A stretch of DNA of 64,000 nucleotides, from contig NC_083598.1 in the NCBI RefSeq assembly GCF_020882245.1, forward strand, positions 31,099,858-31,163,857. Direction: 5' to 3'. A program made the translations under genes and the position numbers. Below are positions 14,071 through 25,415 of this stretch, piece by piece (within the stretch, counting starts at the first letter, position 1; each line of letters begins with the position of its first letter). This DNA comes from Rhopalosiphum padi (lineage: Eukaryota > Arthropoda > Insecta > Hemiptera > Aphididae). The notes under the pieces are model-generated. The model had not been told where the DNA came from. It did not search any database and worked only from the letters and a program-made list of their open reading frames with translations.

Positions 14071-17000
14071 TTATTGATTTTGTCGATCATGTACATAATG
14101 GAAAAGTATTCTATAGTTATGTTCATAATCATACGGAAAATTATAATTTAATTTTTTTGCAATGAGATACACCCCACCCAAAGCAACAGTCTTTTCAAGC
14201 ACCAATAAGGTAAATTCGTCTACTATGGTTTCTTGCGAGTTGTGATGATGATCAAGTTGATTCATAAATCCTTCTTTTAGCAATCCCCAACTTTTCCATA
14301 CAGAACCAACACACACCACATGCAGACCACCATTTTCTTTATGTAACATCTATTTAAAAATAAGATGAATATTAGTAAATTGTGATTTATCTAACACTTT
14401 TACGTTAATATTAAAAATATGAGCTTTTTAAAACATACATAACATTTTTCACAATTACATCCAGATTTTACTTAAATAATTTGTCTTTCCTTTTTAATAC
14501 ACAGATATTAAAATATACAGAGCCGTGCCATTAAGATTTGGTGCCCAGGGCAAAATTAAAAATATTCGCCCCTTATTTTATTTATCATTATACATTTCAA
14601 TTTTTTTGGCGCCCCTTTAAACCATGCGTCCGGGGCGCATGCCCCCTAGGTCTCCCCCGAGGCATGGCTCTGAAAATATACTAAAAATATTTTAATGAAC
14701 ATTTCTGAACCCTAAGATTTAATTATGTATGGGTAATTTAGAAATGTAAGAAGGAATAAGTTAAAATAATTAAAACAATAAGAAGTACTCTATCCTCTTT
14801 AATTAAATCACTGTTAATGAAACGGAATCAAATTGTATTAATTTAATAATAAAATACAATAAAATTATCACAGATAAATTTTCTTAATTTTGAGTTGTTA
14901 AATTAAAATTTTTTTATTGTTAATTTTAAAAGTTAAATTAAAATATTGTCATTTTAGAAATTTAAGATCAATACAAAGTATAATAATATTTATACTTGAA
15001 TACACCAAACAATATAATAAATAATAAATGATAAATTAAATTAAGTAAATTTTAGCAAAATATGTATTTAAAACAATATATTATTATTTGTTTTCACTAT
15101 GTAGTAATAATTTTTAAATAAGATCTTACTTTATCGGCACCCGGGTAGAGTGATTGTATAAACTTTGCTAACTCCTTTCCAGCTTCACTAAAGATCCACA
15201 GACTTAGTTCATCTCCATCTTCAGCTAGTTCTGATATTGTTTTACACAATTTAGCTATTTCTGATTTTTCTTTTTTTTCGCCATAAAACACATTCAACAA
15301 ATCTAGACTAATTACAAATTAATTATTAGTTATTAGTACTTATTATATAATTTTATTAATTTAAATTTAATTAGTTTTATTTGTATTATTATCATTTTTA
15401 ATCAATTCTATCTATTATCATATTTGAAGTTTAAAATAACTTGTTAAAATTAAAATAGTGGAGTGTATTAATAATAAATTTAAAAATATTTTAATGCATG
15501 ATTATATAATGCATTTAATTTATTTGAAAATAAAAAAATATCTATACTCTGTTCCAAATAAGATGACTTGCGTTCGCGCACGGTGGGTGTGGCTAACGAG
15601 CCGTATGCCAAGGTTGGTAGGTTGGTAGGATGGTAGACGATCTAATATACCGAACGTAGTTCGGTCGTTTGCACACAAGTCATCATATTTGGAACAGAAT
15701 ATAATTAAAATTTATTGTATTTATAAATACTACAATTTTTATAAATATGTTCCACTTAATAGTGACTTTTATTTTTAACAAAAAAAAAAAAATGAGTATT
15801 ATTAAATTAAATTTAGATTAAAAATACAAACAAATAATTTAATAGACATAACAAAAAATATATTATTTGTTATAAAATGTTATATTTTAGTAATAGAATA
15901 GTGACATATACTTTACACTTTATCAATATTAAAATGTTCTTTAATTGCTTCCCATACTCTGTCAATTGAGTAACCATTAGGAACATAATTAAAATCTTCC
16001 AAATGATCCAAGCATAATTTAATACTTTTGAATGCTATCCAAAATGCTAAGTAATAAATACACAATATTATCAGTAATAAATATTTTTCACTTATATTTT
16101 TTAATTAAATTAGAAATTAGAATTTAAGAAAAGCAATTAGAAATTGTATTATCTTACCGCTGCCTTCATCACCAAGTAGATGACCATAGCCTCCACATCG
16201 TTTTATTGATGAATCTGGATTTATTAAAAGACTATTTGAACCAGTACCAGAGATAATAACAGCTCCACCTTTAAAATAAAAAATATTGAATAAATTTGAA
16301 TCATATTAAACATACATTCAATTAATGCTATTAAATATTAATCAACAGCAATTTTTTAAATACCTGATTCACAAGCTAATGCGATTGGTGCCAACGTATC
16401 ACTAACAACAATTACTTCATCAGTAAGGTCTGGATAACATTCTATTAATTTACTTTCAAATGTTTTACAGAATATTTGATCTTCACATCCACTTAAACTC
16501 AAACCCTAAAAATAGGTATATTTTATAATTAAAAAAAACTTGTATAGTAAAACTACTTTTAAAAGTATACAAACCAATCCATTTAATTTTGTATTTTCAT
16601 TAAGATCAGCTTTCCTAAGAGCTTCTTTAATTAAGTCATTAACTCGAGACAAGCAAGGTTCAATTCCAAGAATCTAAATAATATACATTTTTTATATTGC
16701 ATTGATTAATTATTATATTTAATTTAATAATAAACACTTAAAAATATGATTATTATATAAATATGCTTCAAACAGTTTTAAACTGTACAGATGGATCATT
16801 TTTATTGATATTGATATTATTATTGTTTTTATGTATCGGCATTTTTTTATTCTAATGTACTTGACCTCTTTGGTATTTGATTTGACGTCAATAATCTTAG
16901 AATAGATTAAAAATATTAAATAAAAAAAAATGTATTCATATACTAGAACTATTGACAATCTAAAATCTAAATATTCTTGAAAAAATTGAACTATCAATAA

Positions 17001-18832
17001 CATTAGTTTATTAATTTTTTTAATAAAATTATGAACTTTGAAATTATAATTTTATAAATACAATCATTTAATTTTTATATGTTAAACAATGATTGCATGC
17101 TAATTGTCTAAGAAATTAAATAAGGTATAAATTTAAAGTTAATCACAGTTTATACATAAAAATGGTATACACAATATTAGAAACATAAATAGCTGTTCAT
17201 AAATGAGTTATGTTAAAGTAATACTTAATTAAAATAGCCAATAGGTAATAAATAAAATGAATAGTAGTATTAATACTAACAAGCATAATATGATTAATGA
17301 ATCAGAATAGGAAAAACACATGTTACTTAAAATTTCAGAGTATAATAATAAATGATAAATAAATCATGTCATAATTTAAAAAAAAATAAAAATATTTAAT
17401 TTGAAACTAATTTACATTTTGATATATTTAATTTTAATTTTAATAGCTTCCAATAACTACATGAATACAACTCAACTAATAACTATACATTTTGATATAA
17501 TTACACTTAAACCTTGATTAATCTACGAGATCTGTAACATGTTACGTAAAATATATATTTACTATTCAATGTACTTATTTTTCTATTATCTATTTAATTT
17601 AATTTCATATGTATACAATATTTAGACAATAAAAATTTAATCATTGAAGATAGGTAACCTTTAATTTATTCAGTAACCAAAAAAAAAACATCATTTAATT
17701 ATAAATTTAATAAAATAAACATTATTGTCTGAAACTTGTATTTTAAAATTATATGATGTAGTTTTTAAAGCATTATAAACCAAAGTATATACCTAACATA
17801 TTATGTTATGAGCATATTGAAATGTATATTTACATATCTTGATAATTAGGTATTTCACTATCTTTGTCATGGTATTTAAATTTAACAACTTATAAATAAA
17901 TAAAAATATATTATTATACTGATCATATACATATTATCAATTGTTTATCTAACAGTTATTTGTAAAAATACCAAGCCTTTAAAGATTTTTCAATTGATTT
18001 ATTCTATTTTCCTTAATTTATTATCAGAATTTCTTTATTAATTGTAATGTATAATTTTTTTGTATAAATATAAATTAAATAAAAGGACTAGTGTAAGTAA
18101 GGCACTGTAGAGATCTTATAGGGCCCTAGTGTAAGAATTTGTAAAGAGAAATATAAATATTTCAAGCATACCTAGTTTCTATGTAAAAATAAAAAATAAT
18201 ACAGATCTTATATTATTTTTAATATAACAAAAACTAGCAAAGGAAAACAATTTAAACCATGATAAAATATTATATTATCATGACTTAAACATGGTTTATT
18301 ATTTGGTACCTAATAACATCTATGTAGTATGATAAGAGAATAAAATAAAAATTAGGTATTATCTATATAATATCTACAAAATATAGATAATAGTTTTCAT
18401 GAAATTAACAATGTAATATTATGTTGACTTGTTGACATATAAATATACACATGTTTATGCCTTTAAAATATAAAATCTATAACTATAAAATATAATTATG
18501 TCAAGCCAAACAGTGTTTTTAATTGTATAAATAAAAACAAGACATTGGTATTTGCTTCTGTTCAAAAAACATCATATTTCAGTTATTTTGTAAGTATAAG
18601 TAATAAATACTTACCCATGGGTTCGTGCCTTCTCCTTTAAGTTCAGCTAAAATATCTGCGTTGCCATTGGTTAAGACAACTGTAGAAACCGATGCTCCCC
18701 TATTTTGCACACAAAATACGAATATTAGTATCACAAGAACGCGGGGCAGTTGGGAAGACGAATATCAAATTAATAAATATATATTTTATCGTAGACTTAC
18801 CCTTCGATACCGCCAAAAAATGCGTCAGTCAT
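14071..18832 (-). CDS. NAGK: N-acetyl-D-glucosamine kinase, complete eight-exon gene
   Basis: Exons (- strand order): 18832-18801, 18699-18615, 16673-16575, 16505-16364, 16268-16158, 16046-15917, 15307-15130, 14349-14071. All junctions are GT..AG and in phase; the product is 351 aa (human NAGK is 344). The enzyme phosphorylates GlcNAc at C6 with ATP in the cytosol and salvages amino sugars. It belongs to the sugar kinase/Hsp70/actin fold (BadF/BcrA-type). Matches: N-terminal FFGGIEGGASVS, LGIEPCLSRVNDLI, GLSLSGCEDQ, Asp108 in VVSDTLAP (equivalent to the human catalytic Asp107), the phosphate loop IISGTGSNSLL (124-134), GGYGHLLGDEGSAFW (145-159), and C-terminal CVGSVWKSWGLLKEGF. Two changes from the human protein: Ala for Thr in the N-terminal GGT segment, and Tyr147 where human has Trp in GGWGH. 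The start is the only ATG before the conserved GGIEGG. Confidence 0.93.
14350..15129 (-). other. NAGK intron 7 (hosts a hAT-type MITE)
   Basis: AT-rich 780-base intron between the last two NAGK exons. It carries a 155-bp inverted-repeat element at 14518-14672. Confidence 0.8.
14518..14672. mobile_element. hAT-type MITE with perfect 8-bp target duplication
   Basis: Terminal inverted repeats CAGAGCCGTGCC and, at the other end, GGCATGGCTCTG (one mismatch). Both ends are flanked by the identical 8-mer AAAATATA (14510-14517 and 14673-14680). An 8-bp duplication with CAG-type ends is characteristic of hAT transposons. The 155-bp element has no coding capacity, so it is a non-autonomous derivative inside NAGK intron 7. 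Confidence 0.85.
15308..15916 (-). other. NAGK intron 6 (hosts a small MITE)
   Basis: 609-base intron. The donor was placed at GT|GTAAAG and the acceptor at ATTAG|T because only that pair restores the frame into LDLLNVFYGEKKEK. It contains the inverted-repeat element at 15544-15702. Confidence 0.8.
15544..15702. mobile_element. 159-bp inverted-repeat MITE
   Basis: The ends are near-perfect inverted repeats of about 27 bp beginning ATACTCTGTTCCAAATA and, on the other strand, ATATTCTGTTCCAAATA, both continuing into GATGACTTG. The interior is GC-richer than its surroundings and holds a second palindrome, ACCGAAC-GTA-GTTCGGT. No coding capacity. A TA duplication is possible, but the AT-rich flanks make it unprovable by eye. 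Confidence 0.8.
16674..18614 (-). other. NAGK intron 2
   Basis: 1941-base AT-rich intron. Open frames inside it (for example 16719-17003) are low-complexity and show no recognisable domain. No element with clear ends was seen. Confidence 0.75.
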
Positions 18833-20600
18833 AATGCAGTCAGCGGAAGAGGAATAACAAAAAATACAAAAAGACCGTTCTGGTCGAGGAAAATAATGAT
18901 AAAAGTAAAAACAGGTAAAACGAGTTGTGCGTAAATCAAATTAACGCAGAGAGATACGTTATTGCGTGTACAGACAATCGCTTCAAGAATATATTATATA
19001 TAATAAATATATATATATATGTATTTGTTGCGCAAAACTACCGAAGGTAAACACGCGCGCGAGTTTAGGTATACCTTTTCTACAACTATTTCGTCGTACG
19101 ACTTAATATCATCACAATAATAATGTAATGTGTGTTTAATTTAACATTATGTATCTTGGATTATCTAAAAACAATAATAATAGCAACGAAATTAATACGC
19201 GAAAAACGTTTTGTGATTTAGAGAACCGCGGGCAACGACGTGGAGACGACGACGGTGCGATATTAAGAATGCGGCTACAACGTACTACGCGATAGGTACA
19301 CTAGTTACTACAACGTTATAGTCACTTCTCGCTATACACGCGGACGCGCCAACGAACTTGCTCGGTAAAAACAATAATAATAATAATAATAATAATAGTG
19401 GCAATAAAATATAATATAATAATAATGAAAATAATAAATATCAATTTATGTAAATATATAAGTTTGTTATTAAAACGTCGGCGGCGGAAACTCTTGATAA
19501 CGCTGCGGCGAAAACACGTTTTATTCGGCCGACGATATCACTTTTATCGGCATTCGGCGGCGAGTACAACGGTTTCGTAATAGCAATATATATATATATA
19601 TATATAATAATGTAATAATATGTAGCGCCGTCGTCGTAGCGGTAGTAGTAGTAGTAGTGCAACTGTAGCGGTACTACACTCGGCGGTATAGGCTTTCTCG
19701 TGCCGCGCTCGGTGGGGTGGCTAGCAGAGTTCGGTCGACAGGTCGAGTGTAGACAGTGTATAGTCGTCCGATCCCCACGATTTTCGGACGTTCCGCGGCC
19801 ACAAAACTAATAATAATATACTGTCCGGCGGGCGCCGTCGTCCCGTGTTTTATATCGACGGCACGAGTGCATGACTGCTATGTAGTTAATAGTTATATGC
19901 CGATCCCACTCGGAACGACCTCTCGAGTCCTATTATTATTATAATTATTCCAACAATTGTGGTCGATTGAATCGAATACGTCTTTCACAATACCAATACG
20001 ACGATCGTCCGATGATCGACGATCTCTCGCTTTCAGAAGTCTTTTTCCGTTCCCCACCTCACGACCGCGCGGCTTAGGCCCTACACCCGTGAAAACAATA
20101 TTAAACCGCTCTTTCGTCACACGCGCGAGAGTCATCAATGGTCGCGTTGATTGAAAAAAAATATTATACGGCATACATAGCGTGTACAAAATATACAAAT
20201 ACACAAATGTATATTACTTACACGAATACACGATTATTGCGCTGCAGAACAACCATAATTACTTAAAATGAATTAATTAATTCTGTGTCGATTATAGTAC
20301 CTATACATGATACATCACTACGTCAGAGCCACTCGCGTTATGGTTTTTGTTTTTTAAGTTTTTTGTTTAATGGTCCATTACTATCGGAGTCACCACCGTT
20401 ATCGGCTAGTTTAATTAACAAATATTGTGTTATATTTTTTACCTCCGCACCAATGTCCCGCCGCGGTTCATTCGCATTTCAAACAAAATGTATGCTAAAT
20501 CACCGCAACAACGACCGCGTCGTAATACTCGTAATAATGACCGCTTTGCTCTTGCACGCGTGATGTAGGTAGGTATACATATATAATCGCTTATTATGCT
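18833..20600. promoter_or_regulatory. CpG-rich upstream region of NAGK
   Basis: Immediately upstream of the NAGK start codon. CpG dinucleotides become frequent (19.2-20.5 kb), against very few in the adjacent DNA. Short open frames on both strands here are best explained by GC-rich DNA with fewer stop codons. It is probably the NAGK promoter and 5' UTR. The CpG-rich block reaches 1.7 kb past the start codon, so a divergent transcript or a non-coding first exon on the + strand is possible. No TATA box or other element was assigned. Confidence 0.4.
19371..19397. repeat. (AAT)n microsatellite
   Basis: Run of AAT/ATA trinucleotide units in the NAGK upstream region. Confidence 0.85.
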
Positions 20601-20899
20601 AATTTTCCTGCTATAACCTATGCGTATAGTAGGTAGGTATAAGCGTATATCATATTATAATTTAATCGTCAATTAGTCCAACTTGATGTTTACAAGAAGT
20701 GGAAAAGGTGCACACAATTTGTCTTTTTTTTTGCATTTACGACTTTCCGTAACGTAGGTATACGTTCCATTTACCGGTATCCGGTATACTATGATGCCTG
20801 TACCATGATTAAATAAACTTTATACTTAATCAATACCTGTACGAATACCTACAGGTATAATGTATTAATGTCTATATATATCCTTTTGCATCAAATTTT

Positions 20900-21868
20900 G
20901 GGCCTCTATATTTACGGGCGACTGTAAACTCAGTAAACTCCTCCGTTAGATAAAAATGTAATGAAAAGGTCTAATGTAAACCCCATCAGTTTTATTTTCT
21001 TACCTGTAATAGTGACAATAGTGTAGTGGGTATAATACTATAATATGAAAACCACCAGAGGTTAAGGCCTTTACCCATTAAATACGTTGACATCCGTTGC
21101 GATGGCTGAATATCACAACCAAATATAAACTTAAAAATTAAAAAAAAAATTAGTGTTACATATTTAATTATTATTATTACGATTATTTATTATGATTATT
21201 TAACGTAATACTCATTATAGTACATTTCAATATTATGTCCCTTTGATTTGTTCAAACAATTATTATTTTTATTTTTCAGTTCTATTTATTTTTTGGCACA
21301 TTATATGCGAGAGTGGTAAACTGAGTGTCTGAGTCCCAAATAATTGGATGAATATTGGGGCTAGTAAATTGAGTCTAGAAAACTTTAACGTGCTAGGTAA
21401 ACTGAGTCCCGAGTAATAATATTTTTCGAAAGAATAATTTATAAATAACGATGATGTACCTACTTAAAAATAAAAAGTCTCTACATTCAATGAGTACTGT
21501 ATAGTGACTAGTCACCAAGTCACGTCACTACGTCAGTTGTGTTAACATAACAGATAGTACTAAGCCCGTAAAAGTGAGAAAGAAAATGTTCTGTTTTGGA
21601 AACTAAACCTATATTATAACCAGGGACTTAGTTTACCTTATACCTTTTCAAATCCGGGACTCCTAGCCCCATTATATGCGTACCTAAACTTAACTATTAT
21701 TGATATTGTGGACAATTACTATGAAAAATTGTATACATTTTTTTTAATAATAATATATTATTATACCTACCACCTACATATTAATTTTTTTCTTGTACTG
21801 TTATTTGAATTTATTTTCTGGCGGAGTTTACATGTGCCCATATTATTATACTACTTACTCGGGCCATA
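20900..21868. mobile_element. putative transposon with repeated GTAAACTGAGTCCC-type motifs
   Basis: The left end contains GGGCGACTGTAAACTC followed by AGTAAACTCCTCCG. The right end read on the - strand contains GGGCACATGTAAACTCCGCC, giving loosely inverted ends. Inside are near-copies of one motif: GGTAAACTGAGTGTCTGAG (about 21314), AGTAAATTGAGTC (21364), GGTAAACTGAGTCCCGAG (21394), and the reverse form GGGACTTAGTTTACC (about 21624). Subterminal motif clusters of this kind are typical transposase-binding or regulatory repeats of non-autonomous transposons. Boundaries are approximate and no target duplication was identified. Confidence 0.4.
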
Positions 21869-22473
21869 AAATATATTAAAATCTATGTTTGCAAATATAA
21901 TAACATAATTTAATAAAATAAAATTATACTATATAATATAATTTTAATTATTCATTTTATAAATATGTACTTTTATTTAATAATTTAAAATATTTTAATT
22001 AAATATACATTTATGACAGAAGTTTTTGTTTTCGTAAAAAAAAAAAATGTTTTTCTTTTAATGATTCATCTCGTAGATTTTGAAAAATGTGATATTTTTA
22101 TTTATTTCACGGCTTCACGCGCTATTTGTAGTGATTCATAAATAATATAATATGGCCAATTATATTTTTTAAATTTTGCAGGTCTTTTGTTAAATTTTAT
22201 ATAAGATTGATTACTTAATTTAAAGAAATTCTACTTTATTGTATAATACCAACATATTTTTATTAATCACACGTATTTTTTAAAATATACATTAATATAC
22301 TTCTTAAAAATCGTAATTACTATTTCAATTAAATTTTAATATCTAATTCAGTGAGCTCTCAAATTAGGTGGTCCTCTATGGTTCTCTATAGTCTGTACTG
22401 TGAGTCTAAAGATATTAATGGGGCTCTGTATATATATAATTTTTAGCGTAATGATGTATAATATATTATACAC

Positions 22474-23082
22474 TATACCGGGTGATCCATTTAACGTAAC
22501 ATTCTTAATTTCAAATATTTTAAATATTTTATAAGTATATATTTTTACTGTTTTTTATTGTTATATATTTTTTAATTTTATACTTTTTTAATGATAACAT
22601 GCATTTTTAATTTCTAACCTTTATTCTAAAACAGAATATTTTTGGAATTCTTCAGTATACGTATACATATCTAATATTGGTCAAGAACTTTATGAGTTAA
22701 CTTTCGATTAACTCTGCTTAAAAGTGATACAATAATATACCTATATACCTCATACAATAATCGTCTACTACTCAGCTCATATATACTTTAAATATTATAA
22801 TAACGAATAAACTATGTAGCATGTACTAGTACTTGTCTTGACGTCTTATTGAAATTTGATTTTGATTATTCGAAATACGTCAAACAATATACTGCTTTAT
22901 ACAAAATGAAATGTACGTTGTCATTCAAAAGTGAAAACTTAAAAAAAAAACGATTAGGGATGGTAAAAATATTCTTTTGTAATAATTTGAAAATTATTGA
23001 TAATTATGTGAAAATAATATTTTTGAGTTAGTATTTTCTATAAAACAATGAATGTTTTACATAAAATGAATCATCCCGTATA
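22474..23082. mobile_element. 609-bp inverted-repeat MITE
   Basis: The left end TATACCGGGTGATCCATTTA matches the reverse complement of the right end, TATACGGGATGATTCATTTT, and the match continues to a shared ACATTC about 30 bases in. The interior is AT-rich. A 60-codon open frame inside (22849-23031) is Lys/Phe-rich and unlike a transposase, so the element is non-autonomous. Confidence 0.7.
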
Positions 23083-23420
23083 CTTGATGCTATAAATTAT
23101 ATGTCTGATGTATAGGCACCTGAGTATATATAGATAGCCAGGTAAAGAGGTACCTATTAATGATTTTAATTTACTATGCTTATTTGAATTGTATTATTTA
23201 CTCGGAATTAGTAAAGTAAATTATAAACAAGCAATAATTACGATCGTGTATTGTTGTTTCGAGTTGTTTCCATTAATGTAATAGATATCTCAATACCTGC
23301 ATTATTTGCATATATTGTTCAGTGGTTTCTTAATCAACAGTCAATATAACGAATAAAGACGTGTTTAATTTTTAATTAATGCAATTTTGCAAAAGGTAAA
23401 ATAGACATTTTACTCATCAT

Positions 23421-23798
23421 CAGGGCTCGGGACTTATAGCACTTAAAATCATTAAAATTAAAAACTTCATTATAAGCATTCAAATAAGTATTTAAAAAAC
23501 TTAAATTTGAGCAAAAATATTTAATCAAAAAAAAATAAAAAAAATTTTTTTACATGATAAAGTAGGTATAAGGTATTATACATAATTTATAACTGTTAAA
23601 AATAATATAGTTAAATATTACAAAAAATATTGAAACAAAATGACTAGGACTGAATAAAAAAACCAAAAAATCGTTGGAAAAAGCAAAAAAAGCACTTTCA
23701 AATTTCATAATTGAACGTGTTGTAACATGACATACACTTCCATAGCACTCTGCTATACCTACATTTTAAGTCAATCCATAAAAATAAGCCGAGCCCTG
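23421..23798. mobile_element. hAT-type MITE with perfect 8-bp target duplication CTCATCAT
   Basis: The ends are CAGGGCTCGG and, inverted, CCGAGCCCTG. Identical 8-mers CTCATCAT flank it at 23413-23420 and 23799-23806. The CAGGG end plus 8-bp duplication fits the hAT superfamily. 378 bp, no coding capacity. Confidence 0.88.
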
Positions 23799-24241
23799 CT
23801 CATCATATATGTTTAAAAAAAAATACGATATTATACCAAAATTTATACGATGTATCTATGTTAACACTCCAATGAAATTGGTTTGATAATATTAGCAGTT
23901 TGTATGTATTTATAGCGTTTATACATGCATGCATCTTATTTGTTTTGTTATAAACTGGTCTAGTGGAGTCTGTACTGGATATTTTTGAGTTACTAACTGT
24001 AGCGCTAAAAATAACAAACTGTATGGATTATGACTGTATTTTTAAAGTATTCCTGTAAAATGGAAGGAAGGTCAGACCTAATTCAGAATATACTCTTAGA
24101 AACATGTGTTAATTGTTTTTGTTCTTAATAATTTAAAATAATGTAATTAATAATTGATTTAGTAATTAGTGTATGTATAGGTACACAGTGTTGACTATTG
24201 ACATTTGACTAAATTCTATATTTGACATTTGACCTAATTCT

Positions 24242-24732
24242 ATATACAGAATGATTCTTTTATCGAACTACATTCATTATTTCAAAATCTATTAACGTTT
24301 TTGAAAACATTTTTTTTACATACTTTCCAGTCGAATAAAACAATATTTTTTAAATTTATCGTTATATACTTTTTAAGTTTTTACTTTTGCATAAAAGTTG
24401 AAATTTGGACGAGTAGTTTATGGAATTATGAATTAAAAGTATTTAAAGTTTAGGTGAGTGGAGTAATAAACTAACATTTTATGGGGCATCCCCGTACTAT
24501 TCCACTCTGCTCGCATTAACTGTATAGGTAAATATACTTATAATACATAAATTACTCGTCCGAATTTCAATTTTTATGTATCGAATTACAGCAAAAAATA
24601 TTTTGTTTCAGAATAGAAAATTAAAAATGTATGTTGTCATTCAAAAAACTAAAAACTTCAAAAAATATTTTCAAAAACGTCAATAGATTTTGAAATATGA
24701 GTTTTGTTCGATAAAAGAATCGCTCAGTATAT
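24242..24732. mobile_element. 491-bp foldback element with long arms
   Basis: The left end ATATACAGAATGATTCTTTT pairs with the right end, which on the - strand reads ATATACTGAGCGATTCTTTT. Pairing continues through TATCGAAC, TTTCAAAATCTATTRACG, TTTTTGAAAA and, further in, GGACGAGTARTTTATG. Each arm is therefore about 200 bp and the whole element could fold into one hairpin. The unpaired centre includes GGGGCATCCCCGTACTATTC. Confidence 0.82.
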
Positions 24733-24954
24733 CTTGAATAGTTGAATGAGTATTATTATTTACTTAAAATATATCACTAAAATAATGTAGGTACATACCT
24801 ATTATACAATTGCTTTTAAGTTTTATATTTCTACAAGAGTTATCGATTTTAAATCATTCATGTACAATGCAATGTTATTTATTTTATTGACTATACAAGT
24901 ATTAAGACGTATATGGTATTTACGATGTTTTATTGTCTGATGTTAAGACTACGC

Positions 24955-25415
24955 CATACCAAGGTTTGTTATCTTTGTCTCTCACACGTGTAAAACATAT
25001 CAAAAACAAGTTCACACAGATCAGTCATAAATTATTGGTAAGTAAATTTTGAGCTTATAAGCTTATAATATACAAATTGAAGAAAACAATATCTCGAGGG
25101 CATATTTAAAATTTTTTTTTTGTTATACCTATTTTTATTAAATTAAATGTTTAATAAATTTGCATTTTTAGTTTTTTTTTTTAATATAGTTTTAAGCTAT
25201 AACAGACTATTGTAAAATACTAAAATGTTTGTATTAATAAATATAAAAAATGCTATTATGGATGTCCTTGAAATCATTGTTTTACGTAATATTGTGAGTT
25301 TAAACTTAAAAATCATTTCCTAATAAAATACTAACCAACTGATCCGTCTGATCCACATTAACTATTGTTTTGGCTATGTTATACACGTGAATGACAAAGA
25401 TTACAAATCATAATG
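24955..25415. mobile_element. inverted-repeat element, about 460 bp
   Basis: Left arm TTTGTTATCTTTGTC...CACGTGTAAAACAT...CACACAGATCAG pairs with the right arm read on the - strand, TTTGTAATCTTTGTC...CACGTGTATAACAT...GTGGATCAG. That gives roughly 75-bp imperfect inverted repeats around an AT-rich centre. The exact ends and target duplication could not be fixed by eye. Confidence 0.6.

Noticed and set aside
19893..20204. 103-codon - strand open frame upstream of NAGK
   Set aside because: Low-complexity tail (NNYNNN) and basic GC-driven composition; a + strand frame overlaps it. No family recognised.
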